The notes under the pieces are model-generated. The model did no database searches, was not told where the DNA came from, and saw only the letters and a list, made by a program, of their open reading frames with translations. Below, in pieces: positions 1 through 10,948 of a stretch of DNA of 64,000 bases. Numbering within the stretch: the stretch's first letter is position 1; each line of letters begins with the position of its first letter. Source of the stretch: Micrasema longulum (Eukaryota > Arthropoda > Insecta > Trichoptera > Brachycentridae); contig JAGVSM010004868.1 of NCBI GenBank assembly GCA_022494885.1, forward strand, positions 1 to 64,000, written 5' to 3'. Both the position numbers and the translations under genes were made by a program.

Positions 1-1308
1 GTACTTTGATCGAACTTATTTACCGGCCATTCTTCTACCGGTAAGCGTGCAAAGCTAGGACCTTTGAACCAAAGCGGATGGTCAATTAATTGAGCAGGAG
101 TCAGGCCCCGAGATAAACAATCTGCGGGATTGTCTTTTCCAGATATATGGTAAAACTTACATGGAGCTATATTATCTTGGATTATAGTAACCCGATTTGC
201 AATAAATGTCTGCCAACGAGACGGATGCGAGTGGACCCAGGACAGAGCTACGGTACTGTCGGAAAACGCATAAACATGATTAATTTTGCAGCGGGGTGCG
301 TATGTATCGATAACTACACGCATTAATTTTGACAAAATGAAAATTCCAGATAACTCCAGCCTCGCTAACGATATATTACGACATGGAGCAACTCTAGATT
401 TTGCGCAAACTAAACTTATTCGGATCTGATTGTCTGAGGGGTTGTAAGCGTGAATGTAAACTACCGCACCGTATGCCTTTTCACTGGCGTCTGCGAATCC
501 TACAACGGAGATAATAGAGTCCTGTGTAATGCCTACATGTCGTGACAATTGAATATTTTGAAGGAGCGGAAGTTCAGATTCAAAGTTTTCCCATATGGAA
601 ATTATATTTTCAGGAGGACTATCATCCCAGTCAACTCTGTTTTTCCAAAGGTATTTCATAATTAATTTAGACATAAGAGTCACCGGCGCAACAAAACCCA
701 TCAAATCCCAAAAACGAGCGATCGTGGATAAAATATTTCTTTTTGTGCATTTGCGAGTTTTGTTGTTGACGCTGAAAGTGAAAACATCACTAGCGGGTAG
801 CCATTGTAACCCCAGAATTTTACAATAGTCTTCTGAGCTGAATTCCACCGTTTCAGAAATGCGATAAGCCTGAGGTATGCTTTTCATCACTTGTGGCGAA
901 TTACTGGAGAATTTCACCAATTCGAAGGCCCCAAAAAGAAATAACCTAATCAGTTGGTTTGAGAGTTCGATAGCCTCGCTCTCATTTAGACAGCTCGTAG
1001 CTAAGTCGTCCATATACAAATCTCTCTCCGCGACTTGGGCTGCGAGAGGAGCGCGTTCCCGCTCATCTCGAGCCAGCTGACGAATCGTGCGCATGGCGAG
1101 ATATGGACTGCACCTTAGACCAAACGGGACGCGTGTCATTTCGTATAATTGAAGCGGTGCATTTACATCGAAGCGATATAATATTCTCTGGTAACATCGA
1201 TGATTTTTGTCGACTAATATTTGCGAATACATTTTACGGATGTCCGCGCTCAAAGCTATCGGAAACAAACGAAAGTGTAAAATGATTTGAAATAAATCAT
1301 TCTGTAAA
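1..1308 (-). CDS. BEL/Pao pol: reverse transcriptase and RNase H, partial
   Basis: This is the continuation of the retrotransposon polyprotein, one base out of frame with the upstream part at 1297-3768. I translated it by hand from about 1300 to base 1 and met no stop. Visible in order: reverse transcriptase motif A (SADIRKMY, Asp near 1243), the VPFGL block near 1120, the catalytic YMDDL box (Asp-Asp at 1005-1010), then a FADAS/AYGAVVY segment near 490-450 and an SDST segment near 250. The last two are typical of the BEL RNase H domain. The frame stays open at the window edge, where the integrase would follow. The product copies element RNA to DNA and removes the RNA strand inside the particle. 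Stop-free length argues for recent insertion. Confidence 0.92.
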
Positions 1309-3768
1309 TTTTTTTCCGGTATGCAAAATATCATTTAATGATTTTCCGGACGTGGTACACATGCTAGCGTCCATTACAGCGCGAACCTTCGTCGTTGTTT
1401 TATCTTCGCGTACCACTGCGTGATGTGGTGCTACATATTGAATACTAGAGCGCGTTTTCAAATTTAGCTCTATAGGTGTTAAATAATCTTCCCTTAAATA
1501 TTCTTTAAAGATTTTATCGTATTCCATTTTTATAGATGGATTAGATAAAAGCTTGCGTTCTAAAGAATAAAATCTCCTTTCGGCTAACTTGAGCGAATCG
1601 CCAAGGAGACTCGATTCGGATTTAAAGGGTAATACAACTGTGTACCGACCGGTTTCGTCGCGGGTAGTTGTATTCTTATAAATTTGTTCGCATTCCAATT
1701 CGTCAATTGTTTGCGTGGACGCGTTAGGAACATCTTCTACTTCGAAAAATCGATTCATGCGATTTTCGAATGATTCAGTTACCGTAAAATATGCGCGATT
1801 GTTATCTATTGCGGTGTGTATGGGAGCCTGTCCCATAATCAAAAAACCGAATAAAGTTTCTAAAGCTACCGGTTCACCTAAAGCGCGCGAAATGGTTTTA
1901 TTGCATAAAACCCGTGTAAATAAATCTGCACCGATAATCAAGTCGATTTTTGCAGGTTTGTCAAAATATTCATCTGCGAGGCGAATATTTTTTAAGTACT
2001 CGAAATCTGCGATATTTACGTTAGTGTAAGGTATCTCTTCTGTTATTTGTTTGACAACAATAGGCGAAATTTTAAATTTCACCGATTCGTCTATTCGAGA
2101 CTGAATAATCAGCGAAGTAATGCCTTCAATAGGATTGACTACGTCACCAATACCGGAAACGAATTTGTTTTGTGAAGTACTTACTTTTAGTTTTAGTAAC
2201 TCACAACAACCTGTGGTTATTATGTCTCTCTGCGAAGCGCTATCGAATAAAGCCCTAATCGTGTGCTTTTTCCCGAACGCGTCAATGACGTCACAACATG
2301 CGGTTCCTAATAACACGGTTGATTCATTCATGCCTCGAGAGCCTACGGCACACAGTGCGACCGCTCTTGATGCATTTGAGTTATTGTCCGGCGATGTTCC
2401 GGCATTTTCACTAATTTGCGTATTGTTAAAACTATTTCGTGATATCACACAGTTCGAATCCGCGGAAGAGTTAGCGTTATTTGTGTCAAAATGCAGACTT
2501 GTATGATGAGCGCGAGAGCAAATCTTGCACCTGCTCTTTGATTTACAGTTCAAAATGACGTGCATCTGACTCAAACAATTAATACATAATTTCTTGAGTT
2601 TTACAAAGTTATAGCGTTCACGCGCCGTTATGGCGGTGAATTTTGCACACTGATATAAATGAATATGATTCATATCACCGCACATTAAACATTTATTATT
2701 AATAGGTATATTATTAACAAATGTTTTGACAATATTTTTGTTATTGTACTGTGGGTTTGGTTTTATTTTCGAATTATTATTGCTGCGTTTAAATTGCGAT
2801 TCACCTGACGTACTTGCGTACTTACGGGTATTTGCATTAACTATTAAGGACGTACCTACACTTGTCTGCGCCCGTTGCATAATGCGACATTGATCGCGAA
2901 TAAATTCTATGAATTCTGACGAACTAGGTGCTATTTCGTTTCTAATCGATAATTCGAAAGATTTAACCGTGTCCATACTTAATTTCTTGCAAGCTATATG
3001 AATAAACATAAATTCCTCGAGACTATCTAATTTTAATTGTTTTAGCGCAGCCGTTGTGGAAGAAAAAGTGTCAATGAAATTTTCTAAACTTAATATTGAG
3101 GAATTATTGACCGCGGGTATATTTAAAATCTGGTCAAAATAAGTAGCGGCAAGAACACGTTGGTCGTTGTACTTATTAACCAATGAATTCCAAAGAACTT
3201 CATAATTTTGCGAGCTTGGCATGATTCCTTGACAAATACCTTTTGCCTTTCCAATTAATTTTCCGTACAAATATTGTATTTTTTCCCCATCTGTTAGATT
3301 ATTATTTTCGTGAATCATTGTTCTAAAATTTTCATAAAAGATCGGCCAATTACCGGGTTCACCGTCAAACGCACATAACTCTAAACGCGGGAGTAAAATA
3401 TTATTTTTATGAGGAGCGTCCTCGATTGCGTTATTTTTCTCAGCTTGTTTTTGCGATAAACTTAATTTTTGAAACGTATATTTTATTTCTGCATATAATT
3501 CTTCAAATGATAAAACTACATTATAGTTATGTTCTGGCCCATCAGAGTTTGACGTTATTAATTCGTTTTGCTCTTCTACAGCAGATAAAAATGCAGTTCT
3601 TATCAAGTCGATGGTCGAAGCGTTAGCTAAGAATTTTTTAATGCCATCATGATCTACATTATTCATGGAATCATATATATTTTGCGCGCGCGTAAAATAT
3701 ACTTCGAGTTTTTTCTGAAGACGATCCATTCGTCGCTGAAATAATCTATCGTCCCTTTCCTTATTCAT
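1297..3768 (-). CDS. BEL/Pao gag-protease and start of reverse transcriptase (823 aa, ends at frameshift)
   Basis: This is the polyprotein front half. Residues about 123-280 carry the DUF1759-type gag segment (LPRLELCAFDG at 126-136). Residues 360-426 hold a cysteine/histidine cluster: C-x2-C-x4-H-x5-C (360-374), C-x2-C-x4-H-x4-C (395-408) and a third C-x2-C with histidines (414-426), which is the nucleocapsid-like RNA-binding part. Residues about 485-620 match the DUF1758-type aspartic protease, with catalytic Asp509 in ALFDSAS and the distal IIGADLF. From about residue 700 the reverse transcriptase begins (VRAVMDAS, 795-802; LNDILHTG, 811-818). It stops five residues after LNDILHTG, where the family normally continues. 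The next base-frame supplies that continuation, so the stop results from an indel. The start ATG lies about 95 bases inside the primer-binding site, as expected for gag. Confidence 0.93.
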   Translation of the reverse strand: MNKERDDRLFQRRMDRLQKKLEVYFTRAQNIYDSMNNVDHDGIKKFLANASTIDLIRTAFLSAVEEQNELITSNSDGPEHNYNVVLSFEELYAEIKYTFQKLSLSQKQAEKNNAIEDAPHKNNILLPRLELCAFDGEPGNWPIFYENFRTMIHENNNLTDGEKIQYLYGKLIGKAKGICQGIMPSSQNYEVLWNSLVNKYNDQRVLAATYFDQILNIPAVNNSSILSLENFIDTFSSTTAALKQLKLDSLEEFMFIHIACKKLSMDTVKSFELSIRNEIAPSSSEFIEFIRDQCRIMQRAQTSVGTSLIVNANTRKYASTSGESQFKRSNNNSKIKPNPQYNNKNIVKTFVNNIPINNKCLMCGDMNHIHLYQCAKFTAITARERYNFVKLKKLCINCLSQMHVILNCKSKSRCKICSRAHHTSLHFDTNNANSSADSNCVISRNSFNNTQISENAGTSPDNNSNASRAVALCAVGSRGMNESTVLLGTACCDVIDAFGKKHTIRALFDSASQRDIITTGCCELLKLKVSTSQNKFVSGIGDVVNPIEGITSLIIQSRIDESVKFKISPIVVKQITEEIPYTNVNIADFEYLKNIRLADEYFDKPAKIDLIIGADLFTRVLCNKTISRALGEPVALETLFGFLIMGQAPIHTAIDNNRAYFTVTESFENRMNRFFEVEDVPNASTQTIDELECEQIYKNTTTRDETGRYTVVLPFKSESSLLGDSLKLAERRFYSLERKLLSNPSIKMEYDKIFKEYLREDYLTPIELNLKTRSSIQYVAPHHAVVREDKTTTKVRAVMDASMCTTSGKSLNDILHTGKKFTE

Positions 3769-3862
3769 TTTGAAATTAATATATAATGCGATTTACAAAA
3801 AGAAATAATAAATGCGTTTTACCTACTAACCGAAAAATGCGGGTAATGAATAAATTTAGAAC

Positions 3863-3880
3863 ATGCGGCCGAACGGACCA
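3863..3880 (-). other. Primer-binding site of the BEL/Pao element
   Basis: Four bases inside the LTR end, the minus strand reads TGGTCCGTTCGGCC, beginning with TGG that pairs with a tRNA CCA end. The position immediately downstream of the 5' LTR is the normal one for minus-strand DNA priming. I did not identify the priming tRNA. Confidence 0.65.
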
Positions 3881-3884
3881 AAAA

Positions 3885-4236
3885 TGGCGATGCGTGAGCT
3901 GGTTCTCGGCAGTAGGTATATAAAATTTTGCAAATGTCACAGCGCAAATGGATGCAAGGAAATGGAGTGAATGGACTGACCTTTTTAGTTGATTTTCTTG
4001 TTTTCTCCAAACTTAGCTGAGGCGGCGATAAGGCGGAGCGAGCGGCGAAACTTTCAATCGAACATGCACTTCGATTGCGGTCAAATCGGACACTGACCCC
4101 AGGTGGCAAAATCATCAACTCAATAGTTATTAGAACTATAAAGGTGCAAAAGGGACAGGATTCAAGTGGGCGAGAGAAAAGGAGACAGGCATAGGAATTT
4201 ATTTACGCTGTGACACATTTTCAATCGGCCTAACCA
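3885..4236 (-). repeat. 5' LTR of the BEL/Pao element (352 bp)
   Basis: The ends were set by comparison with the solo LTR at 41657-42091. Shared sequence begins at TGGCGATGCG and stops at GGCCTAACCA (plus strand), giving TG...CA ends. The two copies agree closely in the outer thirds, for example at 3885-3975 and 4087-4236, and differ in the middle, where this copy is about 80 bases shorter. Confidence 0.85.
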
Positions 4237-4902
4237 ATAAATATTTATAATATAATATGTATAATATAAACTACAGAAATAATTAAGCTGCATGATTCCT
4301 TAAAAAACAAAGAAAAATAAGTTTCTTTGACTAGACAACAGACGCTGAGAAAAACTTTATAAATAATTCAAACGTTTTGAAGTGATTCCATTTTCCACTC
4401 GATGCCAGTAAAGTTAACTAACATGAAAAGGAACTACTAGAGCGCGTCGATTTGATTCATATCGCCATCTTCAACTGTCATTTAGTGGTAAAGTGGCATA
4501 GTGGAAATATCTCTCTCTAACTTGGTAAGGATTCCTTGCTGCTCGCTAGGAGCTACTTCACTATGTTTCCGATAGCATCATCGAATTTCAACGTAACGAG
4601 GCGGGGGCGGGGTAGAGCTTCCGACGGAGATAGACGCATTTCCTTTTGTTTTCTTCACAAACAGGAAGTAAAATACGACAGTGTTGGACTGAATTGAAAC
4701 CTTTAAAGTTTCGGCCGTGAGAGCAGTGATGCAAGATAGATTCGATTTCAGATAAAAAACTTTAAAAAGAAGTTGGAGGAGACTATGATAAAGACAAAAA
4801 ATATTATTTTTTGAAAAAATCTTCCGTGTGTGGTAAATAGAGGATGGTAAACGGGAAAAATAAGACGTATTTAATTAAATTATATCAAATATATACATTT
4901 TG
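4237..4902. other. Flank of the BEL element, no gene seen
   Basis: Non-repetitive, with a slightly GC-richer patch (4580-4700). I see no long open frame or recognisable repeat. Confidence 0.5.
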
Positions 4903-5132
4903 TCAGCCTCGTGGTGTAATGGTCAGCGCGTTTGCCTACCATGCAAGAGGTCTTGTTAATTTGAAATATTTATTTAAAAAAATGCTTTTACACTAGAATA
5001 TTTCCTATTCCCTGAAACGTAAGATAGATCACCTTACCTTCATGTAACAAAATTGATCAAGATACGCTGCGATTGGTGTACTAATCCAGTGCCCTATGCA
5101 CCATTAGGTACGGAAAGAGAATGATGATGATG
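4903..5132 (+). mobile_element. tRNA-derived SINE, family 1 (degraded copy)
   Basis: The head carries a tRNA-like A box (GTGGTGTAATGGTCAGCG), but the B-box part has been lost. The body (ACACTAGAATATTTC ... GATCAAGATACGCTG ... AGTGCCCTATGCACC) and the (ATG)n tail match copies at 36395, 42314, 51520, 51672, 55370 and 56578. The better copy at 51672-51926 has both A and B boxes. Confidence 0.75.
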
Positions 5133-7155
5133 AGATTCATTTCAAAAGATTTTATATTAAATTATTATTTCGTTAGACGTAATAAATATAAATGAAAAAA
5201 TACTATAACGAAAGTCTCTGCGGAACTTTTAAATGGCCGGATAAACGAAATACTAATTATATTATTCATAATTAAATTTTGTGGTCGAAAATTTTATTAA
5301 ACGTAAGTTAATAATTTAATATTACCACTGACGGTAATATACTATTATTGATATGGTAATAATGATGTATTTAAATTATTATCAGTTACTCATAAATACA
5401 ATTTATTAGTACAATTACTTATTGATATTTAATAAAAGACATGTTTTTCTTGCTCTAAGGTGATATTTTTATTTTAGTTTTTATTTATTAGGACTAACTA
5501 TAAAATATTTAAAAAATTTTTAAAGTCATTGATTTGTCACCGGAATTATTCCCACGTATATTATTCCGACTTTTAACATGTCCATCTTTGTAGTGCACGT
5601 TGGATTTGGTCATGCCATATTTTTTTTCGGTGTTATTTGTTATTTGTATTATAAAAAATAACCATCGTTAATCTTTTAAGCCGTTATTTTGCAGTCCATT
5701 CGCGATTTCGTCGATATTGATCGTCTCCGTCTTTCACACAATATGGATCTCGACATATTTATATGTTTAAAGATTTGTGTTTCATTCACTTCTTTAAAGT
5801 GTTTTTCCATCCTTCCATCTGTTTTTTTATTCTACTGTCACTGATTTTTATTCCAGTATCATTCGTTATCACTTTTTCATACTTTTCTGCTGTTAAGTTT
5901 GAATATCATAAAAACTTTAATTTTGAAAAACTTACTAAAAAATACAAAGCTTCATTTTAAGAATTTCCAAGCCCTTTGAAAATCATAAACGTTTTATTTA
6001 AATTAAAAATCCCATCTACATTAATTACTGTGTCGGGGGTTTTTTTCTACAACTCTTTAATTTTAATAAATTACGGAAAAAACTTAAAACTTAGGTTAAT
6101 ACAAGTTAATGTAGAAAAAATATTTTTTATCCAACCGAAGATTTTTATGGAAGATTATTATTTAAAAAAACATTAATGACTTGCTAAAAATAACACTGAA
6201 TTTACAAACGTCATATTAGTTCAGTCGAATAAAAGAATCATGTGCTTAGCCAGAAAGCTAAACTTTATATTTCAGATTGTATTTTTGGACAAAAGTTAAA
6301 GATATCTTAAACGAACATCTGATCGAAAACACAAAAACGTATCTGATTACGAACCGAAACACGTAGTTAGAAATAAAATCGGAATATGTGAAACATTCTG
6401 AAAAGACAAGTTCCTGCTGATGACAGATTCATTTTATAATCGTGTTTTGACAGGAAAAAAAATATGGCAAAATATTCCAAATAGAGAAATAAGTCATTCA
6501 AATTTTCGAAACCTATCTCAGTTCATTTTGAAAAAAAAAGTAAAATTCAAGTGAGACACTTCAGCATAACCAATACATTAAAGTCAATAAAGAATGATCT
6601 TCTCAAATTTTCTATTTAAATTTATTTCAACAGAGAGGGAAAACGTTTTTATTTTTTACTTAACGCGACGAAATTGGAGAAATGTATTACGGAAAAGTAA
6701 TGAATTTTTAATTAAATTGTTTAAAAAGAAAGAAAGTGCAAAACGCGAATACGTAATATCTTTTAAAAAGTAAATGAGAGTATTCGAAGCAAACTTGAAT
6801 ATCTCTATTGAACGAGTTACTGATATATTAGCGAAAAACTTTGAAAAAATTGGGAGATTTCTAGTTATGCTTCAGTAATTCAATGGAGAATGCTTAGTTT
6901 GCGAAGTCAAAAGGTTTGAAATTCGTTTTTGAAAAATTTAGAGACGGTTTTGAATTACGCTATTATATAGGTAAGTGTATAGTTATTTTGGCATCAATAA
7001 CTAATTTTCCGTTTTTGGTAGAGATTTCTAAGTTTGCTCCTAATACCCTCAAATGAGAAAATCGAAAATAACCCCACAAGATTACAACTTAACAAAAGTA
7101 TCTAATCTAAAAAGTTTCCAACACAAAATAATAACACAACATAGACATATTTTTG
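5133..7155. other. AT-rich stretch, no gene seen
   Basis: Long AT-rich sequence with only short chance frames. The one repeat hit is about 27 bases at 6624-6650, matching the terminal end (TTTCAACAGAGAGGGAAAAC) of the foldback family described at 43150-44600. Confidence 0.5.
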
Positions 7156-7159
7156 TGCA

Positions 7160-7290
7160 CAATATTTTGAGTATATCCTAATGTTTGTAGAAAAGGCTGG
7201 ATTTTACTCCTTAGGGATTAATAAATATTATAGTTCATAAGAGTAAAATCTAACCTTGTCTAAAAACATTTGGACATACTCAAAATATTG
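7160..7290. repeat. Hairpin module next to a foldback copy
   Basis: Bases 7160-7209 and 7241-7290 are inverted copies of each other (50 bases, about 6 mismatches), starting CAATATTTTGAGTAT and closing GGATTTTACTC. The same module is seen at 48924-49026, with half copies at 16654, 42771, 44083, 48675 and 59994. Confidence 0.85.
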
Positions 7291-7299
7291 TTGATTAAG

Positions 7300-7597
7300 C
7301 CCTTCGGTATAAACAGAAGTACAAAAATTGAAAAGTATTTTCAGGCATTGCCTACTAGGTGAAATAATTCACCCAGATGGATTTTAGTCAAATCAATAAA
7401 GATTTCAGTTCTTTTACTTCGCAAAAGTCAACAGATGGATAAGTTAAGGAAATGTGGATGTTAAACCATAGGCAGAAGAAGAAATGGTACATTGTATATA
7501 AATTGGTTACTTAAACCAGACAACGGCAAGCTCTATAAAGGCCTAGAATTCTATATTCTTTTCTCAAAAATGTTATTCCCTCTCTGTCGCAATGGAT
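7300..7597 (+). mobile_element. Foldback repeat family, one-armed copy
   Basis: It shares with 49027-49330 the order: TTTTCAGG(C)ATTGCCTA block, AGTCAACAGATGGA block, GTTACTTAAACCAG block and a CCCTCTCTGT end. Several internal changes mark it as an older copy. The left inverted arm of full copies is absent here and the hairpin module sits in its place. Confidence 0.75.
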
Positions 7598-8016
7598 TTT
7601 AATATTTTTCTTATTTTTCAGTAGATGATAGAAAAGTCAGCGTACTTTTGGCGTTTTATTTAAATTAATGTTGTTTTATAACACTGATTGCAGAATTCAA
7701 AGTAATTTTACCTGAAAAATTCAATAAAATAGATCGACGGCGGAAACGCAAAAATTACTAAGCGACATGTAGCCAACTTTACAGAAGAGCCAATTAAAGT
7801 TATTTTAATTAATAAACAACCAAATTTTTTTAATTGAAATTATATAGAAATCACGCCAATATAACAGAAAAATACGAGTTTTTTTAAAAATATTTTTTTT
7901 ATTTATTTGGTACAAAAAAAACAATTTTTTCATACAATGTATGTAGGAAATAAGAGTACATAGAAACTAAAATTATTAAAACAGTCAATACACATTTTAC
8001 ACAGTTATATAATATA

Positions 8017-8196
8017 GGCGGCCTCCGTGGTGTAGTGGTCAAGACGCTTGACTCACAGACGGAAGGTTCCGGGTTCGATTCCCGGTGAGAACACAAAAAT
8101 TAAATGTGATTTTTCTCAAGCCTGGGTGTTCTGTGATGTAATTCACCACTGTAATTGGGCCTCCTGGCCTGTTGTGGTGCAAAAAAAAAAAAAAAA
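8017..8196 (+). mobile_element. tRNA-derived SINE, family 2
   Basis: A well-preserved tRNA-like head: A box GTGGTGTAGTGGTCAAG and B box GGGTTCGATTCCC. It is followed by a short body (GTGATTTTTCTCA, CCTGGGTGTTCTGTG, GGGCCTCCTGGCCTG) and a poly-A tail from 8181. A second copy lies on the minus strand at 33010-33162 and a partial one at 42189-42259. The opposite-strand open frame here is only the reverse of the tRNA-like head. Confidence 0.88.
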
Positions 8197-8264
8197 TTTA
8201 AAAAAAAATTAAAAAAAATATCACAGTTATAAATAATAGTCAAATATATTTGAAATACAACGCT

Positions 8265-8610
8265 GTGTTTCTAGACCACTTGAGTTTATTTCAAAGCACT
8301 ACTAGCTTCAGAAGGCATAGATCCTTTCATCTACAGGTATTATAAATAAACATAAATATACAAAAATGAAAAACCTAAGTACTGACGGGGGTGGAAGGTG
8401 CTAATAAAGGAAGGGGGGTTATATAAGGGGAATATTATAAGTAATGGTGAGGGATTTTCAAATTTAATATTACAAAACGTTTTTTCGAAATTTAGTTTTT
8501 TTTTTGTATTTCTAGATTTATTCATTACTTTGCGTTTACTTGTTATATAATGAAGGAGTTTGATTCCGAAACAAGAAGTGCTTTAAAATAAACTCTAGTG
8601 GTTGAAAAAC
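8265..8610. repeat. Inner inverted repeat (MITE-like)
   Basis: GACCACTTGAGTTTATTTC near 8275 is mirrored by the complement of AAAATAAACTCTAGTGGTT near 8585. The arms are about 40 bases long with several mismatches. It lies inside the larger element at 7725-8752. Confidence 0.6.
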
Positions 8611-8752
8611 AAAATGTTTTTAATAATATATTCAATCATGTTATTCCACTATGTTCATGAAGATTGTGATATAAATTATTATTTGATTGGCTCCTCTGTG
8701 AAGTTTGCTACACGTCGCTTAGTAATTTTTTGCCTGTCTACTGCCGATTTTA

Positions 8753-10293
8753 TCATATTGGTTTTACGACCGTAAAATATATGTGTGCTTATATTAAAAA
8801 AAAACTTAAGACGGAAAATTCTAATGAAATAATATTATTAAAAAGTTTAATTCCACCAATCAGAAGTTGATTAAACGTGCTTTTCGTCTTCAAAACAGTC
8901 AGTGTTTTGAGGAAAGTTTTTTTTCCGTTACAAAGTAAATTTTAGTACTTAATTTTTTGAAGAGACTGAAAAAATAAAACCGCCAAAAAAATAAAAAATG
9001 ACAAAAAGAAATCGGAGAAAAGTAGGTAACGATTTCAATCTGAAATATTTAAAAAATATTAAATTTCTGCACGTTTTTGAGGGTTGTTTTTCTGACGGTG
9101 GAATAACAGATGGCGGGTGATTTTATATTCATATCCCGCCAAAATCATCGTATCGAATTTCTTCCATTTCGTTATTCGCAAGCCGTATCTAAATTCGAAA
9201 CTTGCCAACGACAAACAAATTGAACCAATCTGAAAATTTCTCACGACATTCGTAGGATTCGTACCAAATTCGAAAGAACCGGCGCATACGATAAATTCAT
9301 ATTCCGATATGCGATGCTCGTCCCGCCCTGTTTACCAATCTCATTTATAACGCCACACCTGGTTCTCGACTTCTTCCTAGACTTGAAGATAAGTAACTTG
9401 CAAAATCGTTCGGATGATATTATTTATATCTTTAAATTTAAACATAGTTATTATTATTATTATTATTATTTTTTTTTTTTATATATATATATATAGTTAT
9501 TTAGTAATATATATAGTTATTTAGTTATTTGAAGTTATATAATTTCAAATATACATGAGAAGAAAAAAAAAAATAAGACATTAAAAGAAAAACAGAAAAT
9601 TATAAAACAGTAATAATAATTAAAATAGAATGCTGTTTTTACTCGAGTTCAAAAAATTTCTTATTTATTTAGTGATATATAAGTTTTAATAGTTTTTAAT
9701 TCATCGGGGAGATTATTATAATTTTTTAAGACCTGTGCCAAATTTAGGAAATTAAATATTATTTTGGACTTATTCATCTAAAATTAGCTTATTTTTTCTT
9801 CTTTGTAAATTTGTATAGTAGAATTTATTTTGTAAACAGTGTCTACAGTGTGAACTTTAAATTATTTATGTAAATTTTTCGTATTGAATATTGAGAGTTT
9901 CTTTAAAATTACTTTGATAAGTAATCATTGTACTATTTTTTGTGTATTTTTTTATTTATTTATACAAATACATATATAATAACCAAAGAATAATAATAAC
10001 GTATCTTAAACTCTTTGAGGCCAAGAGCCCTGAGTTGAGTTGGGATACAACATAATGGAAACTGGAAGCATATTTTAAGAGGGTTTAATATATTGACATA
10101 TGCACCACCCCATCCAACAATATCATATTGTAATAAAGATTGTACAATTGAGTAATAAGCTATTATTTTTATTTTTTATTATTTTTTATTTACTTAACTT
10201 TTTGTACATAATATTATATTTCTTAACATAGTAAATATGTATATACATTTTCTAATACGTTAAATTGTTCACTAATACATATGTTCTCTTCAT
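8753..10293. other. AT-rich stretch, no gene seen
   Basis: Only short chance frames. It contains the microsatellite at 9447-9495. Otherwise I see no family match. Confidence 0.5.
9447..9495. repeat. (TAT)n, poly-T and (AT)n microsatellite
   Basis: Simple-sequence tract: about eight TTA/TAT units, a T run and then alternating AT. Confidence 0.95.
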
Positions 10294-10367
10294 TTTAAGT
10301 TTTGGCCTATTAAATTGAATAGGCCAAAACTTAAATTAAATTGAACATTAAATGTTCAATTTAATTT
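10294..10367. repeat. Two abutting perfect hairpins
   Basis: First hairpin: 18-base arms 10294-10311 and 10318-10335 (core GTTTTGGCCTATT) with a 6-base loop. Second: 16-base arms 10333-10348 and 10352-10367 (ATTAAATTGAACAT) with a 3-base loop. The two overlap by three bases. Confidence 0.92.
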
Positions 10368-10948
10368 GTTGTATCTAGTACTGAACATGTTTGATTGCAG
10401 TTTGTTTTGTTGCAATTGTTTTGGTGAATAATTATTTTTATTAGCGAATCTAAAAAAGTTTTGTTAGTAAAAATGGGAGAATTTTTGCCTTTTCCGTATT
10501 GAAAGATAATATATTTTTGTTAAATCATAATTTTAATTCATTTTTAACGTCAGTAGCTTCTAAATTTACATGAATGAGAAAAAATAAATTAGGGTGGAAT
10601 AAATCGATTTTCACGTTGTGCAATAACGCTCATTAGAGTTCTTTAAACTCAACCCAAAGAAAAACTTTGTTACCAAATGAGTCGTGGACCATTATATTTT
10701 TCTAAAGGAATTAATTAGTGCTATTTTGATCAATGTGATTAAAAATCAATAAGAAAAAACAAATATGTAATTATTTTATTAAAAACAAAACGAAAATAAA
10801 CGCACCTTTAGACTGAAAATGTAATTTATAAAAAGTTGCTGACCATTACAGTAATTATATTTAACAATATTTTTAGTTTGTTCAAGTGTTTGTTAGCAAA
10901 GGGAGTTGTTGAGATAAACGTTATAAAAATTTAGAAACGGCAACATGT

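Larger units (their letters stand above)
1..4236 (-). mobile_element. BEL/Pao-like LTR retrotransposon, 5' part
   Basis: Reading leftward on the minus strand, the element has an LTR (4236-3885), a primer-binding site next to it, a gag-protease frame (3768-1297) and a reverse transcriptase/RNase H frame running off the window at base 1. The domain order and the DUF1759/DUF1758-like gag and protease segments are those of BEL/Pao elements. Integrase and the 3' LTR lie outside. A related solo LTR lies at 41657-42091. Apart from one single-base shift near 1309-1315 I see no disruption in about 3.7 kb of coding sequence, so the copy is young or the shift is an assembly error. Confidence 0.93.
7725..8752. 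mobile_element. ~1.03 kb terminal-inverted-repeat element hosting a SINE
   Basis: Bases about 7725-7798 and 8682-8752 are inverted copies sharing AAAAATTACTAAGCGAC and AGAGCCAAT blocks (roughly 80 percent identical by eye). Between them lie a SINE of family 2 (8017-8196) and a smaller inverted pair (8265-8610). There is no transposase frame, so it is a non-autonomous DNA element. Confidence 0.7.

Noticed and set aside
1309..1315. Programmed frameshifting in the BEL polyprotein
   Set aside because: The shift needed is +1, not the common retroviral -1, and BEL elements normally use one long frame; a plain indel in a homopolymer is simpler.
595..2506. Plus-strand open frames of 60-128 codons
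   Set aside because: They are complements of the BEL/Pao coding sequence; their text has no motif, while the minus strand gives clear domains.
3819..4118. 99-codon minus-strand frame
   Set aside because: Lies within the LTR and leader of the BEL element and has no recognisable protein content.
8017..8090. Possible functional tRNA gene
   Set aside because: A and B boxes are present, but the acceptor stem does not pair convincingly and the sequence runs into a repeated body with poly-A, so it is a SINE.
7899..8096. Minus-strand frame containing an HRESNPEPS text
   Set aside because: This is the well-known false peptide produced by reading a tRNA-like SINE head (GGTTCGATTCCC) in reverse. The frames at 32932-33259 have the same cause.
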